Positions 45,313-56,310 of a stretch of DNA of 64,000 nucleotides are shown one piece after another. The position numbers and the translations under genes were made by a program. Location of the stretch: the NCBI GenBank assembly GCA_024698705.1, contig JAILQX010000001.1, positions 1 through 64,000 of the forward strand, given 5' to 3'. Source of the stretch: Lachnospiraceae bacterium (lineage in GTDB: Bacteria > Bacillota > Clostridia > Lachnospirales > Lachnospiraceae). Position 1 is the stretch's first letter, and every line of letters starts with the position of its first letter. The notes under the pieces were generated by a model. That model did no database searches. It was not told where the DNA came from and was given only the letters and a program-made list of their open reading frames with translations.

Positions 45313-45699
45313 TTATCTTATGTAATATGATTCTATGTTGAATCCATTACCTATATATTCGTTTATCATGTCCGTAAATGTATATCCGAACATATCCATG
45401 TATCTGCTGTTCAATGCTATCCTGAAAAGATTGTTGCAGAAAAACAGGTAAACTACCGCAAACACTATCAAAAGGTTAAGTACTATCGCGACCGTCCCGG
45501 TCGTGATCCCTGTCAGTGCCTTGGAATTCAATTCGCTCTTACCCCTGGAAAGCACTGCCAGAATGATGGCTACTCCGCCTGTTACACAGGGTATGACGAA
45601 CGGTACGAACAATGTTGATACAAGTGCTGTGATACCAAGCGCATATGAAGTTGATGCGAACCCGTTATCAAAAGGCTTGTATGGCATATTCTCTTCCAT
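45313..45699 (-). CDS. DUF4190-like small membrane protein
   Basis: The 128-residue protein has two strong helices (about 17-48 and 63-90) with the LGITALVSTLFVPFV...LSRGKSEL arrangement of DUF4190 proteins and an extracellular C-terminal tail ending ESYYIR. Function unknown. RBS AGGGAG. Confidence 0.7.
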   Translation of the reverse strand: MEENMPYKPFDNGFASTSYALGITALVSTLFVPFVIPCVTGGVAIILAVLSRGKSELNSKALTGITTGTVAIVLNLLIVFAVVYLFFCNNLFRIALNSRYMDMFGYTFTDMINEYIGNGFNIESYYIR

Positions 45700-45768
45700 C
45701 GCACAGTCTCCCTAATATATGGTACTATTATACCACTTTCCCGTTATCACGGTCAAGATAAGGGCTCC

Positions 45769-48159
45769 TTATCTCATGGTCAGTGATATCCTCTTCTTTG
45801 CCACATCCACGCTTAAGACTTTTACATCCACGATGTCTCCGACCGAAACAGCTTCAAGCGGATGCTTTATGTATCTGTCGGTTATCTGGCTGATATGAAC
45901 AAGTCCGTCCTGATGTACTCCGATATCCACAAATACACCGAAGTCAATTACATTTCTTACGGTTCCCTTGAGCTGCATTCCGGGCTTCAGATCCTTCATA
46001 TCGAGGACATCGCTTCGAAGTATCGGAAGCGGCATATCCTCTCTCGGGTCTCTCGAAGGCTTTTCAAGTTCTCCGAGGATATCCATGAGGGTTATCTCAC
46101 CGATCCCAAGTTCACCCGCAAGTACAGCGGGATCCTTTACCTTTTTAGCAAGACTGCCGTTTTGAACAGCCGGAACTGTACCTGTTACCGAGGTATTCCC
46201 TGCAGATCCCGTCTTATTTCCCTTTTGTTTACCGGAAGTATCGGGTTCATTTTCAAGCACTGTTCCGCCCATGGCTGCCGCGAGCGCCTTTCCCATGGCT
46301 GTGTTGGTATTTATCCTGGGCACCTGGGGCTTTGCCTTTTTGCTGCCTTTGTTTTTATCATTTGCAGTGGCTTCATTCCTGCTCTTCTTCTTTGCAGCAA
46401 GTGCTGCCTGTTTCTGAAGTTCCCTAACATCATCCATGTTCATGCCGAGCTTCTCAAGCAGTTTGCCTGTAGCTTCATAACTTTCCGGATGGACGCTGGT
46501 CGCATCAAGCGGATTCGTACCGTCATTTATCCTTAAGAATCCCGCACATTGCTCGTAAGCCTTGGGACCGAGCTTCGGTACATCAAGAAGTTGCTTTCTC
46601 TCCTTAAACTTTCCGTTCTTCTCCCTGAATTCAACGATATTTCTGGCAATGGGCTTTGATATACCGCTTATGTATTCAAGCAAAGGTGCCGAAGCAGTAT
46701 TGAGATCAACGCCGACCTTGTTAACACAGTCTTCAACCACATGACCGAGTGAATCTCCGAGCTTTTTCTGATTCATGTCATGCTGATACTGACCTACACC
46801 TATGGATTTGGGGTCTATCTTTACCAGCTCGGCCAGCGGATCCTGTAAACGTCTTGCTATGGAAGCCGCCGAACGCTGTCCCACATCAAACTGCGGAAAT
46901 TCCTCCGTGGCCAGCTTGCTTGCCGAATAAACCGAAGCACCCGCTTCATTGACGATCACGTACTGAACCGGTGTATCAAGCTCGGATATCAGGTCGACTA
47001 TGACCTGTTCCGACTCACGTGAAGCCGTGCCGTTGCCGACGGAAATGAGGTCGACACCGTATTTTTTTATAAGTTTCTTAAGCTCTGCCTTCGCTTCGGT
47101 TACTTTATTCTGTGGTGCTGTCGGATAGATGACTTTGGTATCCAGCACCTTTCCCGTGGCATCCACGACCGCCAGCTTACAGCCTGTCCTGAAGGCCGGA
47201 TCCCAGCCGAGAACGACCTTTCCGGCAATGGGAGGCTGCATCAGAAGCTGCTCAAGATTCTTGCCAAATACGCTGATTGCACCGTCTTCGGCCTTTTCCG
47301 TAAGCTCATTCCTGATCTCACGTTCTATCGAGGGCGCTATGAGCCTGTCATAACTGTCTGCTATCGCATCCTTTATGACGGGACCTGTAAACCCGTTGTC
47401 TTTGTCTATGACTTTTTTTTCAAGATAAGTCATGATGTGTTCAACCGGTGCCTCGATCTTAACGGTAAGTATCTTCTCTGCCTCACCCCTGTTGATCGCC
47501 AATGTCCTGTGCCCGACCACTTTTGATATGGGTTCCTCGTAATCATAGTACATTTCATACACGGATTCGGTGTCTTTTTCTTTGACCGTGCTGGTCAATT
47601 TTCCTTCCTCAAAAGTGATCTTCCTGATATATGTTCTGAAGTCGGCTTCATCGGAAACCCGCTCTGCTATTATATCTTTGGCCCCCTGTAATGCAACTGA
47701 CGCATCTGTCACTTCCTTCTCGGGGTCTATATATTTGGCTGCTTCTTCCTCTACCGGTGCTGTTGCATCCATCTGCATGATGTAATCCGCAAGAGGCTCC
47801 AAACCCCTCTCCTTGGCCACACCTGCCCTGGTCTTTTTCTTCTGCTTATACGGTCTGTACAGGTCTTCCACGCTTACAAGTGTCTCTGCCGCTTCGATCT
47901 TAGCCTTAAGCTCATCGGTCAGTTTCCCCTGCTCTTCTATGGAAGCAAGCACGCTTACCTTTCTCTCCTCCAGTCCGCGAAGATACGCGAGCCGCTCATC
48001 CAGATCACGCAGCTGCTCATCATTGAGCGAACCTGTGACTTCCTTTCTGTATCGAGAGATAAAGGGTATGGTATTGCCTTCATCGATAAGACCTACCGCT
48101 GCCTCGACCTGCCATTTCTTAACCTGCAATTCTTCAGTAATTTTAGCTATGATATCCAT
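45769..48159 (-). CDS. tex: Tex transcription accessory protein (S1 RNA-binding)
   Basis: The 796-residue protein has the Tex N-terminal helical region (ISRYRKEVTGSLNDEQLRDL), the YqgF-like nuclease fold (VLGWDPAFRTGCKLAVVD), the HhH repeat (NTASAPLLEYISGI) and a C-terminal S1 domain (GTVRNVIDFGVFVDIGVHQDGLVH). Tex affects transcription and RNA turnover. A low-complexity Lys/Asn/Gly insertion of about 90 residues (about 580-665) separates the HhH and S1 regions. It precedes prfB in the same orientation. Confidence 0.93.
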   Translation of the reverse strand: MDIIAKITEELQVKKWQVEAAVGLIDEGNTIPFISRYRKEVTGSLNDEQLRDLDERLAYLRGLEERKVSVLASIEEQGKLTDELKAKIEAAETLVSVEDLYRPYKQKKKTRAGVAKERGLEPLADYIMQMDATAPVEEEAAKYIDPEKEVTDASVALQGAKDIIAERVSDEADFRTYIRKITFEEGKLTSTVKEKDTESVYEMYYDYEEPISKVVGHRTLAINRGEAEKILTVKIEAPVEHIMTYLEKKVIDKDNGFTGPVIKDAIADSYDRLIAPSIEREIRNELTEKAEDGAISVFGKNLEQLLMQPPIAGKVVLGWDPAFRTGCKLAVVDATGKVLDTKVIYPTAPQNKVTEAKAELKKLIKKYGVDLISVGNGTASRESEQVIVDLISELDTPVQYVIVNEAGASVYSASKLATEEFPQFDVGQRSAASIARRLQDPLAELVKIDPKSIGVGQYQHDMNQKKLGDSLGHVVEDCVNKVGVDLNTASAPLLEYISGISKPIARNIVEFREKNGKFKERKQLLDVPKLGPKAYEQCAGFLRINDGTNPLDATSVHPESYEATGKLLEKLGMNMDDVRELQKQAALAAKKKSRNEATANDKNKGSKKAKPQVPRINTNTAMGKALAAAMGGTVLENEPDTSGKQKGNKTGSAGNTSVTGTVPAVQNGSLAKKVKDPAVLAGELGIGEITLMDILGELEKPSRDPREDMPLPILRSDVLDMKDLKPGMQLKGTVRNVIDFGVFVDIGVHQDGLVHISQITDRYIKHPLEAVSVGDIVDVKVLSVDVAKKRISLTMR

Positions 48160-48220
48160 ATTGCCTGTGTACTCCCTGTATCCTTATGAACTTTCATTGA
48201 TGTTCTGTACTTCCATCCCT

Positions 48221-48242
48221 GTCAGACATTTAAATGTCTGAC
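48221..48242. repeat. 22-bp perfect palindrome between tex and prfB
   Basis: GTCAGACATTT and its inverted copy form a dyad 13 bp downstream of the prfB stop. No T run follows on either strand, so it is not a classic terminator. It could be an RNA end stabiliser or a protein site. Confidence 0.7.
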
Positions 48243-48255
48243 TACTCAGTTCATA

Positions 48256-49378
48256 TCATGCATTCTGCTCCGGTCTGGTATTGATCCATTTGAGATAACC
48301 GTTAATGAACATATCTATGGCACCGTCCATGACTGCATCAACATTGCCGCTTTCAACACCTGTCCTGTGGTCCTTGACCATTGTATAAGGCTGAAATACG
48401 TATGACCTTATCTGATTGCCCCATCCGATCTCGGTGACCTCACCTCTGATATCGGAGAGTTTTTCCTTGTTCTCTTCCATACGGAGCATATATAACTTTG
48501 CTTTCAGCATCTGCATCGCCTTGTCCTTGTTCTGGAACTGGCTTCTCTCATTCTGGCACTGAACCACTATCCCTGTCGGAAAATGCGTGATACGTATTGC
48601 CGAAGACGTCTTATTGATATGCTGGCCGCCCGCTCCGCTGCTTCGATATGTATCGATCCTGATATCTTCATCCTTGATCTCTATATCGAGGTCATCATTT
48701 ATCTCAGGCATGACATCAAGAGAGACAAATGATGTCTGTCTCTTTCCCTGCGCATTGAACGGGGAAATACGAACAAGTCTGTGTACTCCCTTTTCCGCCT
48801 TGAGATATCCGTATGCATTGATGCCGTTAACCTGAAATGTGACAGATTTGATACCCGCTTCGTCACCATCGAGGAAATCCAGCACCTCGACCGTAAAGCC
48901 CTTCTTTTCGGCCCATCTCGTGTACATACGATAAAGCATCTGAGCCCAGTCACAGGATTCGGTCCCTCCCGCTCCCGCATTAAGCTTCAGTATCGCATTA
49001 TTCCTGTCAAATTCACCGTTCAGCAGAGTACTGATACGCAGTTCCTCAAGGGTTTCGATAAACCCATCAAGTTCAGCACGTATCTCGGGTATCAGACTCT
49101 CGTCTTCCTCCTCATATCCCATCTCTATAAGTGTCTCGATATCCTCATATCTCGTCACGAGCGATGAGCAGAGTTCTACGGTATCCTTCATGTTTTTTAG
49201 TGTTTTCATCTTCTCGTTTGCCGCATCCGCGTCATCCCAGAAGTTCGGAGCCTCCATCTCGCGCTCCATTTCCTCGATCCGCTTCTCCTTATCAGCTAAG
49301 TCAAAGTGAATCCCTCACTTCCGCTAATGGACTTTTGTAAGAGCCGAGTTCGCTCTTCATCTGATCTAATTCAACCAC
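48256..49378 (-). CDS. prfB: peptide chain release factor 2, expressed by programmed +1 frameshift
   Basis: The gene has a 25-codon first frame from GTG 49378 (VELDQMKSELGSY...RDSL) that ends at a UGA, then continues in the +1 frame (348 codons). The total is about 373 residues, the usual RF2 length. The second part shows the stop-codon-recognition tripeptide SPF (RISPFNAQ) and the peptidyl-hydrolase GGQ (SSGAGGQHINKTSSA). RF2 reads UAA and UGA, and the internal UGA forms an autoregulatory switch. No strong RBS precedes the GTG, so the exact start is less certain than the frameshift. secA lies upstream and a terminator separates them. Confidence 0.92.
49300..49316 (-). other. RF2 programmed +1 frameshift site (CUU UGA C)
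   Basis: On the minus strand GAGGG (an internal Shine-Dalgarno-like element) precedes CTT TGA C, with the TGA at 49301-49303. Slippage of the CUU-decoding tRNA by +1 gives GAC as the next codon and joins the two RF2 frames. The layout matches the conserved RF2 recoding signal. Confidence 0.9.
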
Positions 49379-49409
49379 TCGCGTTCACCACACTTTCTTT
49401 TTATATTTT

Positions 49410-49440
49410 TTTAAAAAACCGGCAGAAACCTGCCGGTTTT
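49410..49440 (-). terminator. intrinsic terminator after secA
   Basis: ACCGGCAG (49418-49425) and CTGCCGGT (49430-49437) form an 8-bp stem with a GTTT loop (minus strand), followed by six T. It separates secA from prfB. Confidence 0.88.
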
Positions 49441-49499
49441 GGTTTTCAAATAAACTGCCGTACCCGCTCAAGCGGCGCTCTACCTGCCTTGCCCTGTGG

Positions 49500-52067
49500 T
49501 CAAGGCCTACCGTGGCACTGTTTATATTTCTTTCCTGAACCGCACGGACACGGATCGTTGGGGTAAACCTTGGCTTCCATTCTCTTAACGGGCCCCTTCT
49601 GAACCGTATCATCCTTGTTGGTTCCGGTAACCTTGGCTACCTGTTCACGCTCAACCTTCTGTTCAACACGTACATGGCAGAGCATTCTGACCGTCTCTTC
49701 TCTGATGCTATCCGTCATCTCGTCGAACATGTCATAGCCGGCCATCTTATATTCAACAAGAGGATCTCTCTGACCGTAGGCCTGAAGACCGATACCCTGA
49801 CGCAGCTGATCCATATCATCGATATGATCCATCCACTTTCTGTCAATCGTCTTCAAAAGCACAACTCGCTCGAGTTCTCTTACCGTTTCTGCATTCGGGA
49901 ATTCGGCTTCCTTGGCTTCATAAAGCTTGACTGCCTCTTCCTTGAGCTGCTGCTTCAAAGCACCCTTATTATCGCCCTCAAAGCGTTCTGCCGTGACAGG
50001 CATAAGAGGTATGATCGGAAGCAGTAATTCATTGAGCTCATTGAAACTCCAGTTCTCGGGATGATTGTCTTCACCTATCGCCGTATCAACACTGTTATCC
50101 ACGATATCCGTCATCATCTTATAGATAACGTCGCGCATATTCTCACCGTCAAGAACCCTTCTTCGCTCCGCATACATGATCTCACGCTGTTCATTGTTGA
50201 CACGGTCATATTCGAGCAGGTTCTTTCTGATACCGAAGTTGTTGCTCTCTATCTTCTTCTGTGCGTTTTCTATTGCATTTGAAAGCATCTTATGCTCTAT
50301 TTCCTGGCCCTCCGGAATACCGAGCGCATTGAACATATTGATCAGTCTCTCGGAACCGAACAGTCTCATAAGATCGTCTTCCAGTGAAATGTAGAACTTG
50401 GATTCACCGGGATCACCCTGACGTCCCGAACGTCCACGCAGCTGATTGTCTATACGTCTGCTTTCGTGACGTTCCGTTCCTATTATCTTAAGTCCGCCTG
50501 CCTCCAGGCTTTCCTTATCAAGCTTTATATCTGTACCACGGCCGGCCATGTTGGTCGCTATGGTAACCTTGCCGTGAATACCCGCTTCAGCTACTATCTC
50601 GGCTTCGAGTTCATGGAACTTGGCATTTAAGACCTTATGCTCTATGCCGCGCTTTCTGAGCATCGCAGAAAGCTCTTCACTGGCTTCGATGGTTATGGTG
50701 CCGACAAGCACCGGCTGTTCCTTTGCATGTGCCTCGCAGACCGCTTCAACGATCGCATTCAGTTTCTCTTTTCTCGTCTTATATACGGCATCCTGATGAT
50801 CGATACGCATAACGGGTCGGTTCGTGGGTATCTCTATTACATCCATGTTGTAGATATCCCTGAATTCCTTTTCCTCTGTAAGAGCGGTACCGGTCATACC
50901 TGCTTTCTTTTCGAACTTGTTGAAAAAGTTCTGGAATGTTATCGTAGCAAGTGTCTTGCTCTCTCTCTTGACCTTTACATGTTCCTTTGCTTCTATGGCC
51001 TGATGCAAGCCGTCAGAATATCTTCTTCCGGGCATTATACGTCCGGTAAATTCATCTACTATGAGGACCTGGTCGTCCTTAACAACATAATCCTGATCCC
51101 TGAACATCAGATTGTGAGCCCTGAGTGCGAGGATTATATTATGCTGTATCTCTATATTTTCCGGGTCCGCAAGGTTATCGATGTGGAAGAACTGCTCTAC
51201 CTTGTGTACACCTCTTTCGGTAAGATTGACGATCTTATCCTTTTCATTGACTATGAAGTCTCCGGTCTCTTCCTGAACAATACCCATGATGGCATCCATC
51301 TTTGTCATTTCCACCATGTCCTCACCACGCTCAAGCTGTCTGGCCAGCAGATCGCAGGCCTCGTAAAGCTTTGTGGATTTACCGCTCTGGCCGGAAATGA
51401 TAAGAGGCGTTCTCGCTTCGTCTATGAGCACTGAATCGACCTCATCGATGATGGCATACTTAAGATCACGCAGAACAAGCTGTTCCTTGTAGATAGCCAT
51501 GTTGTCCCTTAAATAATCGAAACCGAGTTCATTGTTCGTAACATAGGTTATGTCACATTTATATGCTTCCTGTCTTTCTTCCGGTGTCATGGAGTTGAGT
51601 ACAACTCCGACCTTTAATCCGAGAAACTCATGTATCTGTCCCATCCACTCTGCATCACGCTTTGCCAGATAGTCATTGACAGTAACGATATATACGCCGT
51701 CCCCCGTAAGAGCATTGAGATACGCAGGCAGTGTCGATACAAGTGTCTTACCTTCACCTGTACGCATTTCCGCGATACGGCCCTGATGAAGGATGATACC
51801 GCCGATTATCTGAACCTTATAATGCTCCATGTTGAGTACTCTTTTTGCAGCCTCCCTGACTGTTGCAAATGCCTCCGGCAGGAGGTCGTCAAGTGTTTCT
51901 CCCGCTGCCAGTCTTTCTTTGTATCCGGCTGTCATACTCTTAAGTTCGGCATCCGACATGGCCTCAAATTTCGGCTTAAGGCTTTCAACCTTATCTACCA
52001 GAGGCATGATACGTTTGAGTTCTCTCTCGCTGTGAGTGCCGAAAACTTTATCTACAATCTTACTCAT
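49500..52067 (-). CDS. secA: SecA preprotein translocase ATPase
   Basis: The 855-residue motor drives protein export through SecYEG. Visible are the Walker [15 protein letters not shown], the DEVD-type [18 protein letters not shown], the [11 protein letters not shown] and [25 protein letters not shown] motifs, and the C-terminal SEC-C zinc motif [17 protein letters not shown]. The start at 52067 ([10 protein letters not shown]) has AGGGAG; a longer frame from 52094 lacks an RBS. It is downstream of ptb-buk with a 37-bp gap, so it may be cotranscribed with them. Confidence 0.96.
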   Translation of the reverse strand: MSKIVDKVFGTHSERELKRIMPLVDKVESLKPKFEAMSDAELKSMTAGYKERLAAGETLDDLLPEAFATVREAAKRVLNMEHYKVQIIGGIILHQGRIAEMRTGEGKTLVSTLPAYLNALTGDGVYIVTVNDYLAKRDAEWMGQIHEFLGLKVGVVLNSMTPEERQEAYKCDITYVTNNELGFDYLRDNMAIYKEQLVLRDLKYAIIDEVDSVLIDEARTPLIISGQSGKSTKLYEACDLLARQLERGEDMVEMTKMDAIMGIVQEETGDFIVNEKDKIVNLTERGVHKVEQFFHIDNLADPENIEIQHNIILALRAHNLMFRDQDYVVKDDQVLIVDEFTGRIMPGRRYSDGLHQAIEAKEHVKVKRESKTLATITFQNFFNKFEKKAGMTGTALTEEKEFRDIYNMDVIEIPTNRPVMRIDHQDAVYKTRKEKLNAIVEAVCEAHAKEQPVLVGTITIEASEELSAMLRKRGIEHKVLNAKFHELEAEIVAEAGIHGKVTIATNMAGRGTDIKLDKESLEAGGLKIIGTERHESRRIDNQLRGRSGRQGDPGESKFYISLEDDLMRLFGSERLINMFNALGIPEGQEIEHKMLSNAIENAQKKIESNNFGIRKNLLEYDRVNNEQREIMYAERRRVLDGENMRDVIYKMMTDIVDNSVDTAIGEDNHPENWSFNELNELLLPIIPLMPVTAERFEGDNKGALKQQLKEEAVKLYEAKEAEFPNAETVRELERVVLLKTIDRKWMDHIDDMDQLRQGIGLQAYGQRDPLVEYKMAGYDMFDEMTDSIREETVRMLCHVRVEQKVEREQVAKVTGTNKDDTVQKGPVKRMEAKVYPNDPCPCGSGKKYKQCHGRP

Positions 52068-52104
52068 TAAAAACTCCCTGTTTGATACCGTCAATATCGG
52101 TATA

Positions 52105-53172
52105 TCAATAAACCATTGCTTCCTCTTCTTTGTTCATGACGCGTAATCCGCCCTGGACGAGTGCAAGCAATTCATCCTCTCCCGGATATACCGTAAACGG
52201 TGCTATCCATTCAGTTGCCTCTTTAAGACCTGCAACAACACCCTTGTCATATGCGATACCGCCGGTAACGATGATCCTGTCAACCTTTCCCTTGAGAACA
52301 CATGACATTGAGCCGATATTCTTACTTACCTGGAAGATAAAAGCATCCCTTACTTCTTTTGCCTTTGTATCGCCTTCGCTTACCATCTTCTCCACATCTC
52401 TCATGTCATTGGTTCCGAGATACGCGTTAAAACCGCCGTTACCTACGAATTTCTTATATATTTCCTTTTCAGTGTATTCACCTGAGAAACACATCTTTAT
52501 GAGTGCGCCTACAGGTGCCGCTCCCGCTCTTTCAGGTGAAAATGCTCCGTCGCCGTCAAGTGCGTTGAACACGTCTATGACCTTGCCTTCCTTATGCGCG
52601 CCTACCGATACTCCGCCACCCATGTGTACAACAATGAGGTTGAGCGAATTGTAAGCCTTGCCGCATTCCTTTGCATAACGTTTGGCAACAGCCTTCTGGT
52701 TGAGTGCATGGAATACCGATGTACGTGGAAGTTCCGGAACACCCGAATATCTTGCGATATCACAAAGTTCATCTACAACCACCGGATCAACGATAAATGA
52801 CGGAACACCTATCTCATCACCGATCTCACGTGCGAGCATACCGCCTAAGTTTGATGCATGCTGTCCCTGCTTTCCGATCTGAAGGTCATGAAGAAGTTCA
52901 TCCGTTACGGCATATGTTCCACCCGGAATAGGCTTCAACATACCGCCGCGCCCTACTACCATTCCGAGGGATTTTATGTCAAAATTCTTTTCCTTTAAGA
53001 GATTCATGATGATCGCTTTACGGAAATCCTTCTGGTCCGCTATGGTCGCAAACTGTGCTATTTCCTCGGTTGTATGTCTCAATGTCTCTTCAAACAACAG
53101 ATTTTCATCTTCAAATACACCGATCTTTGTGGATGTTGATCCTGGATTTATTATCAAACTCTTTATACTCAT
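52105..53172 (-). CDS. buk: butyrate kinase
   Basis: The 355-residue enzyme belongs to the acetokinase/Hsp70/actin-fold kinases: the phosphate loop [13 protein letters not shown] at the start, [23 protein letters not shown] and [15 protein letters not shown]. It converts butyryl phosphate plus ADP to butyrate plus ATP, the last step of one of the two known routes to butyrate. The RBS is GGAGGTCA. With the ptb gene 16 bp upstream it forms the terminal butyrate-producing pair. Confidence 0.93.
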   Translation of the reverse strand: MSIKSLIINPGSTSTKIGVFEDENLLFEETLRHTTEEIAQFATIADQKDFRKAIIMNLLKEKNFDIKSLGMVVGRGGMLKPIPGGTYAVTDELLHDLQIGKQGQHASNLGGMLAREIGDEIGVPSFIVDPVVVDELCDIARYSGVPELPRTSVFHALNQKAVAKRYAKECGKAYNSLNLIVVHMGGGVSVGAHKEGKVIDVFNALDGDGAFSPERAGAAPVGALIKMCFSGEYTEKEIYKKFVGNGGFNAYLGTNDMRDVEKMVSEGDTKAKEVRDAFIFQVSKNIGSMSCVLKGKVDRIIVTGGIAYDKGVVAGLKEATEWIAPFTVYPGEDELLALVQGGLRVMNKEEEAMVY

Positions 53173-53188
53173 ATTGACCTCCGAAATA

Positions 53189-54109
53189 CTAATTATTCTT
53201 CTTCATCTGCTCTGCAACAACTGCTGCAAGAGCAATGGAATTTATCTTAACTTCAACAGAATCCGAACGTGATGTAAGGATGACCGGTGCTTTGGTTCCC
53301 GTAAGTATATTGCCGTTCTTGCAATCTACCATATGTACCATTGTCTTATATACAAGGTTTCCTGCGTGAATGTCGGGGAACACAAGGATATCGGCATCTC
53401 CGGCTACCTTTCTGTCAAGTGCGTTCTTCTCCTCAGCAGCTTCTTTGTAAAGAGCGATATCAAGTGACAGCGGGCCATCAACAACACAGCCTGTGATCTC
53501 ACCGTTATCGTTCATCTTTGAAAGTTCTGCTGCTTCAACCGTGCAGGGCATCTTCTCATTGACTGTCTCAACCGCTGCAAGTACAGCAACCTTGGGATCA
53601 TCCACACCGCATGCCTTGGCAACATCCACGGTGTAATCGATCATGCATTTCTTATCATCAAGCGTCGGATAAGGCATGAATGCAACATCGGTAAGGAACA
53701 GCAGTTTATCAAGTGCGGGGATCTCAAATACACATACATGTGAAAGCGGCTTGCCTGTACGAAGGCCAACCTCTTTGTTAAGGACACTCTTTAAGAATGT
53801 TCCGGTAGGAAGGATACCCTTCATGTACATATCCGCTTCACCGTCATGAACAAGCTTAACAGCCTTAAGTGATGCTTCAACCACGTCCTTCTCATCTATT
53901 ATCCTGTAATCATCCATATTCATGCCGATCTCAGCACCGATACTTCTGATCTGATCCTCATCTCCGACAAGTATCGCATTGGCAATACCGCGTTCCTTTG
54001 CAAGTTTTACCGCTTCCAGAACAGGCTTATCCTGCGCAACGGCAACCGCCAGTTTTTTTATCTCGCAATCGTTTACCTTTGAAAGTAAACCTTCAAAATT
54101 TTTAGTCAT
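53189..54109 (-). CDS. ptb: phosphate butyryltransferase
   Basis: The 306-residue enzyme is in the phosphate acetyl/butyryltransferase family. It has [44 protein letters not shown] and the glycine-rich VFPDIHAGN late block. It exchanges CoA for phosphate on butyryl-CoA, giving butyryl phosphate for the kinase. RBS GGAGGAAG. The butyryl-CoA source is the operon at 58560-63733, which lies about 4.4 kb away in the same orientation. Confidence 0.9.
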   Translation of the reverse strand: MTKNFEGLLSKVNDCEIKKLAVAVAQDKPVLEAVKLAKERGIANAILVGDEDQIRSIGAEIGMNMDDYRIIDEKDVVEASLKAVKLVHDGEADMYMKGILPTGTFLKSVLNKEVGLRTGKPLSHVCVFEIPALDKLLFLTDVAFMPYPTLDDKKCMIDYTVDVAKACGVDDPKVAVLAAVETVNEKMPCTVEAAELSKMNDNGEITGCVVDGPLSLDIALYKEAAEEKNALDRKVAGDADILVFPDIHAGNLVYKTMVHMVDCKNGNILTGTKAPVILTSRSDSVEVKINSIALAAVVAEQMKKNN

Positions 54110-54304
54110 ATCTTCCTCCGTATATGTAAAATATTAATTTGCAAAGCGCCTTTTCTATACTACCACTTAAGCCCCCAAAAATCAAATAAAATGCTGTTCA
54201 TATAATATTCATAAACACAGGCGTATTTTGGTCTGTTTCGTATTATTGCCAGTAATTTTTTGTGTCATTCTTTTATTTATCACACCCGCAAATGCCTCAT
54301 GATA

Positions 54305-54336
54305 CAAAAAAGCAATACATTTGCCCATGTATCGCT
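54305..54336 (-). terminator. intrinsic terminator after the mtnA operon
   Basis: AGCGATACAT/ATGTATTGCT (54311-54336) forms a 10-bp stem with a 6-nt loop (one G-U pair in minus-strand RNA), followed by TTTTTTG. The remaining gap to 54109 (about 200 bp) holds only an AT-rich promoter-like area for ptb, with no further gene seen. Confidence 0.75.
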
Positions 54337-54414
54337 TTGTCTGTCTTTCAAACACTCATTTTCAACAAGGTTGCCCTTTTTACCCGGCGTTTTATATCAT
54401 TGAAACACGCTTTT

Positions 54415-54921
54415 TTACCACGCGTTATCCGAAAGCAGATCATTCTGCTTCATAAAGAGATTGACGTAATTGAGCACTCTGTATTTCGTAAAATACAAGT
54501 CCATCTTTTTCCCGTCTGCGTAGCTTAAACAATCAGGCTTTCTCTTCATATCCTTCCACATAAACCTTCCTGTCTTATCCAGTTTATACTCAACCTTCAC
54601 CTCCCGGTCGTTGTAAAACAGTTTAAAGTCCGCGAGTCCCTTTCCCTGCCGGAATTCGAATCTGTACCTATCCGAGCTGTGGGAAATAGGTGCGATCAAA
54701 AAAATATAAAAGGCTATACCGACAAGACACACTCCTATTATTATGGATTCGTTCACTCCCTTGCGTATACCGTCCGTCATGCAGTATATCCCGAGCGCCG
54801 CAAATGCGGAAAGTATCATTCCCGTTGTCACGTAATTGCTAACTGCCGGTTTCTTTTTCATATTTTCATAATCAAGATCCTTGTCGACCTTTGTTACTGC
54901 CGTTTTGTTTTTTCCAAACAT
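54415..54921 (-). CDS. small membrane protein of unknown function
   Basis: The 168-residue protein has a basic N-terminus, two helices (about 30-48 and 58-78) and a cytoplasmic or external part rich in charged, beta-type segments (YRFEFRQGKGLADFKLFYNDREV). I do not recognise a family. Its start overlaps the end of mtnA by 28 bp, so translation is probably coupled. Confidence 0.68.
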   Translation of the reverse strand: MFGKNKTAVTKVDKDLDYENMKKKPAVSNYVTTGMILSAFAALGIYCMTDGIRKGVNESIIIGVCLVGIAFYIFLIAPISHSSDRYRFEFRQGKGLADFKLFYNDREVKVEYKLDKTGRFMWKDMKRKPDCLSYADGKKMDLYFTKYRVLNYVNLFMKQNDLLSDNAW

Positions 54922-56099
54922 ATCTCATCCTTTCCACGGGCTTCGACCATCTTTTTCAAAGAATCCGTATAGGGTTCGTAAGCAATCCCATGCTCTGTCA
55001 CTATTCCGGCTATCAGGCTGTGATCCGTTACATCAAATGCAGGATTGTAGACCTTTATGCCCTCAGGTGCCATACGCTCCTTATACCACATTTCCGTCAC
55101 CTCTTCGGCGGGTCGCTGCTCTATCCTGATCTCCGCTCCCGTAGGTGTGTTCAGATCTATCGTAGAGGTCGGTGCGCAGATATATACCGGAACATTATAA
55201 TGCTTTGCCACCGTTGCCACAACACTTGTTCCGATCTTATTTGCAGTATCTCCGTTGGCGGCGACTCTGTCGCATCCGACAAATACGGCATTGATAAGTC
55301 CCTTCTGCATGACCGAAGCACACATGTTATCACATAAAAGTGTCACATCCACTCCGGCACTGCTGAGCTCATAAGCCGTGAGTCTGGCTCCCTGCAACAG
55401 CGGTCTGGTTTCATCGGCGTACACCCTGAGATCATACCCTCTCTCCTGTCCGAGATAGATCGGTGCCGTTGCCGTACCGTACCTGCATGTTGCAAGCTGT
55501 CCCGCATTACAATGCGTGAGTATACCATCACCTTTTTTTACAAGTGTAAGTCCGTTTTCTCCTATCGCTCTGCATACCTCTATGTCTTCCTGTTTGATCA
55601 GGAGGGCTTCATTTTTCAGTGCTTCCAGAACAACGGATATCTTTGATCTTTCGGACACGGAAGGATCGTTACGATCCGACTGTTCATTCTGTCCGTTGTT
55701 TGGCTGTATCTGTCCGTTTTTTGATCGTGACTGTATGCTGCTTTCCGCGGTCTTATCGGCGACCTGCATCATACGATTGAGTGCCCAGCTTAAATTTACG
55801 GCTGTAGGTCTCGAACTGTTCAGAAACTCTTTTTTTCTCTCCAGCTCTATTCTGAATCCTTCGTAATCATCCGACTCTGTGCCGCAGGCAAGTATATAGA
55901 GTCCAAATGCGGCAGCAACTCCTATTGCCGGTGCTCCTCTGACCTTCAGCAGATAGATCGCATCCCATATGTCCTGTGCATCACTTATACGTACTATCTC
56001 TGTCTTTCCCGGAAGTTTTGTCTGATCTATTATTATAAGTTCTTTCGTATCAAGGTCTATGTCGACCGTTTCGTAATCAAGGATTGTTTTATTTTCCAT
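54894..56099 (-). CDS. mtnA: S-methyl-5-thioribose-1-phosphate isomerase with extra insertion
   Basis: The 401-residue enzyme isomerises methylthioribose-1-phosphate in methionine salvage. IYLLKVRGAPAIGVAAAFG, HCNAGQLATCRYGTATAPI (catalytic Cys), DNMCASVMQKGLINAVFVGCDRVAANGDTANKIGT and the ending PAFDVTDHSLIAGIVTE are typical. Residues about 116-154 form a Ser/Asn/Gln-rich insertion absent from typical members of about 340-360 residues. The start at 56099 (MENKTILDYE) is the first ATG with the family's N-terminus; a longer frame reaches 56207. The RBS is weak. Confidence 0.9.
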   Translation of the reverse strand: MENKTILDYETVDIDLDTKELIIIDQTKLPGKTEIVRISDAQDIWDAIYLLKVRGAPAIGVAAAFGLYILACGTESDDYEGFRIELERKKEFLNSSRPTAVNLSWALNRMMQVADKTAESSIQSRSKNGQIQPNNGQNEQSDRNDPSVSERSKISVVLEALKNEALLIKQEDIEVCRAIGENGLTLVKKGDGILTHCNAGQLATCRYGTATAPIYLGQERGYDLRVYADETRPLLQGARLTAYELSSAGVDVTLLCDNMCASVMQKGLINAVFVGCDRVAANGDTANKIGTSVVATVAKHYNVPVYICAPTSTIDLNTPTGAEIRIEQRPAEEVTEMWYKERMAPEGIKVYNPAFDVTDHSLIAGIVTEHGIAYEPYTDSLKKMVEARGKDEICLEKTKRQ

Positions 56100-56159
56100 T
56101 TCGCTGATCGCATTTCCTTTCCGCCGTCCGGCAGGAATCGTATATTTCCCAAGTGTCCT

Positions 56160-56223
56160 TACCGGTTTATCATATATCCGTAAAATATCATTACCGGTTT
56201 CTCGCATATTTGTAAAATATCAT
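56160..56223. repeat. 32-bp tandem repeat upstream of mtnA
   Basis: Units 56160-56191 and 56192-56223 share TACCGGTTT and GTAAAATATCAT with a few differences, and a decayed third copy begins at 56224. The array lies 60-125 bp upstream of the mtnA start, within its likely leader or promoter. Confidence 0.8.
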
Positions 56224-56310
56224 TACCTGCTTCAGATCATTTCTATTATTTTTTATCATTTTCATGTCCATAAATCAATTATTTTATCGCATTACCTGCA
56301 ACTCTTGCTC

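Noticed and set aside
50637..51434. 265-codon plus-strand frame opposite secA
   Set aside because: Antisense shadow of an essential gene with intact motifs.
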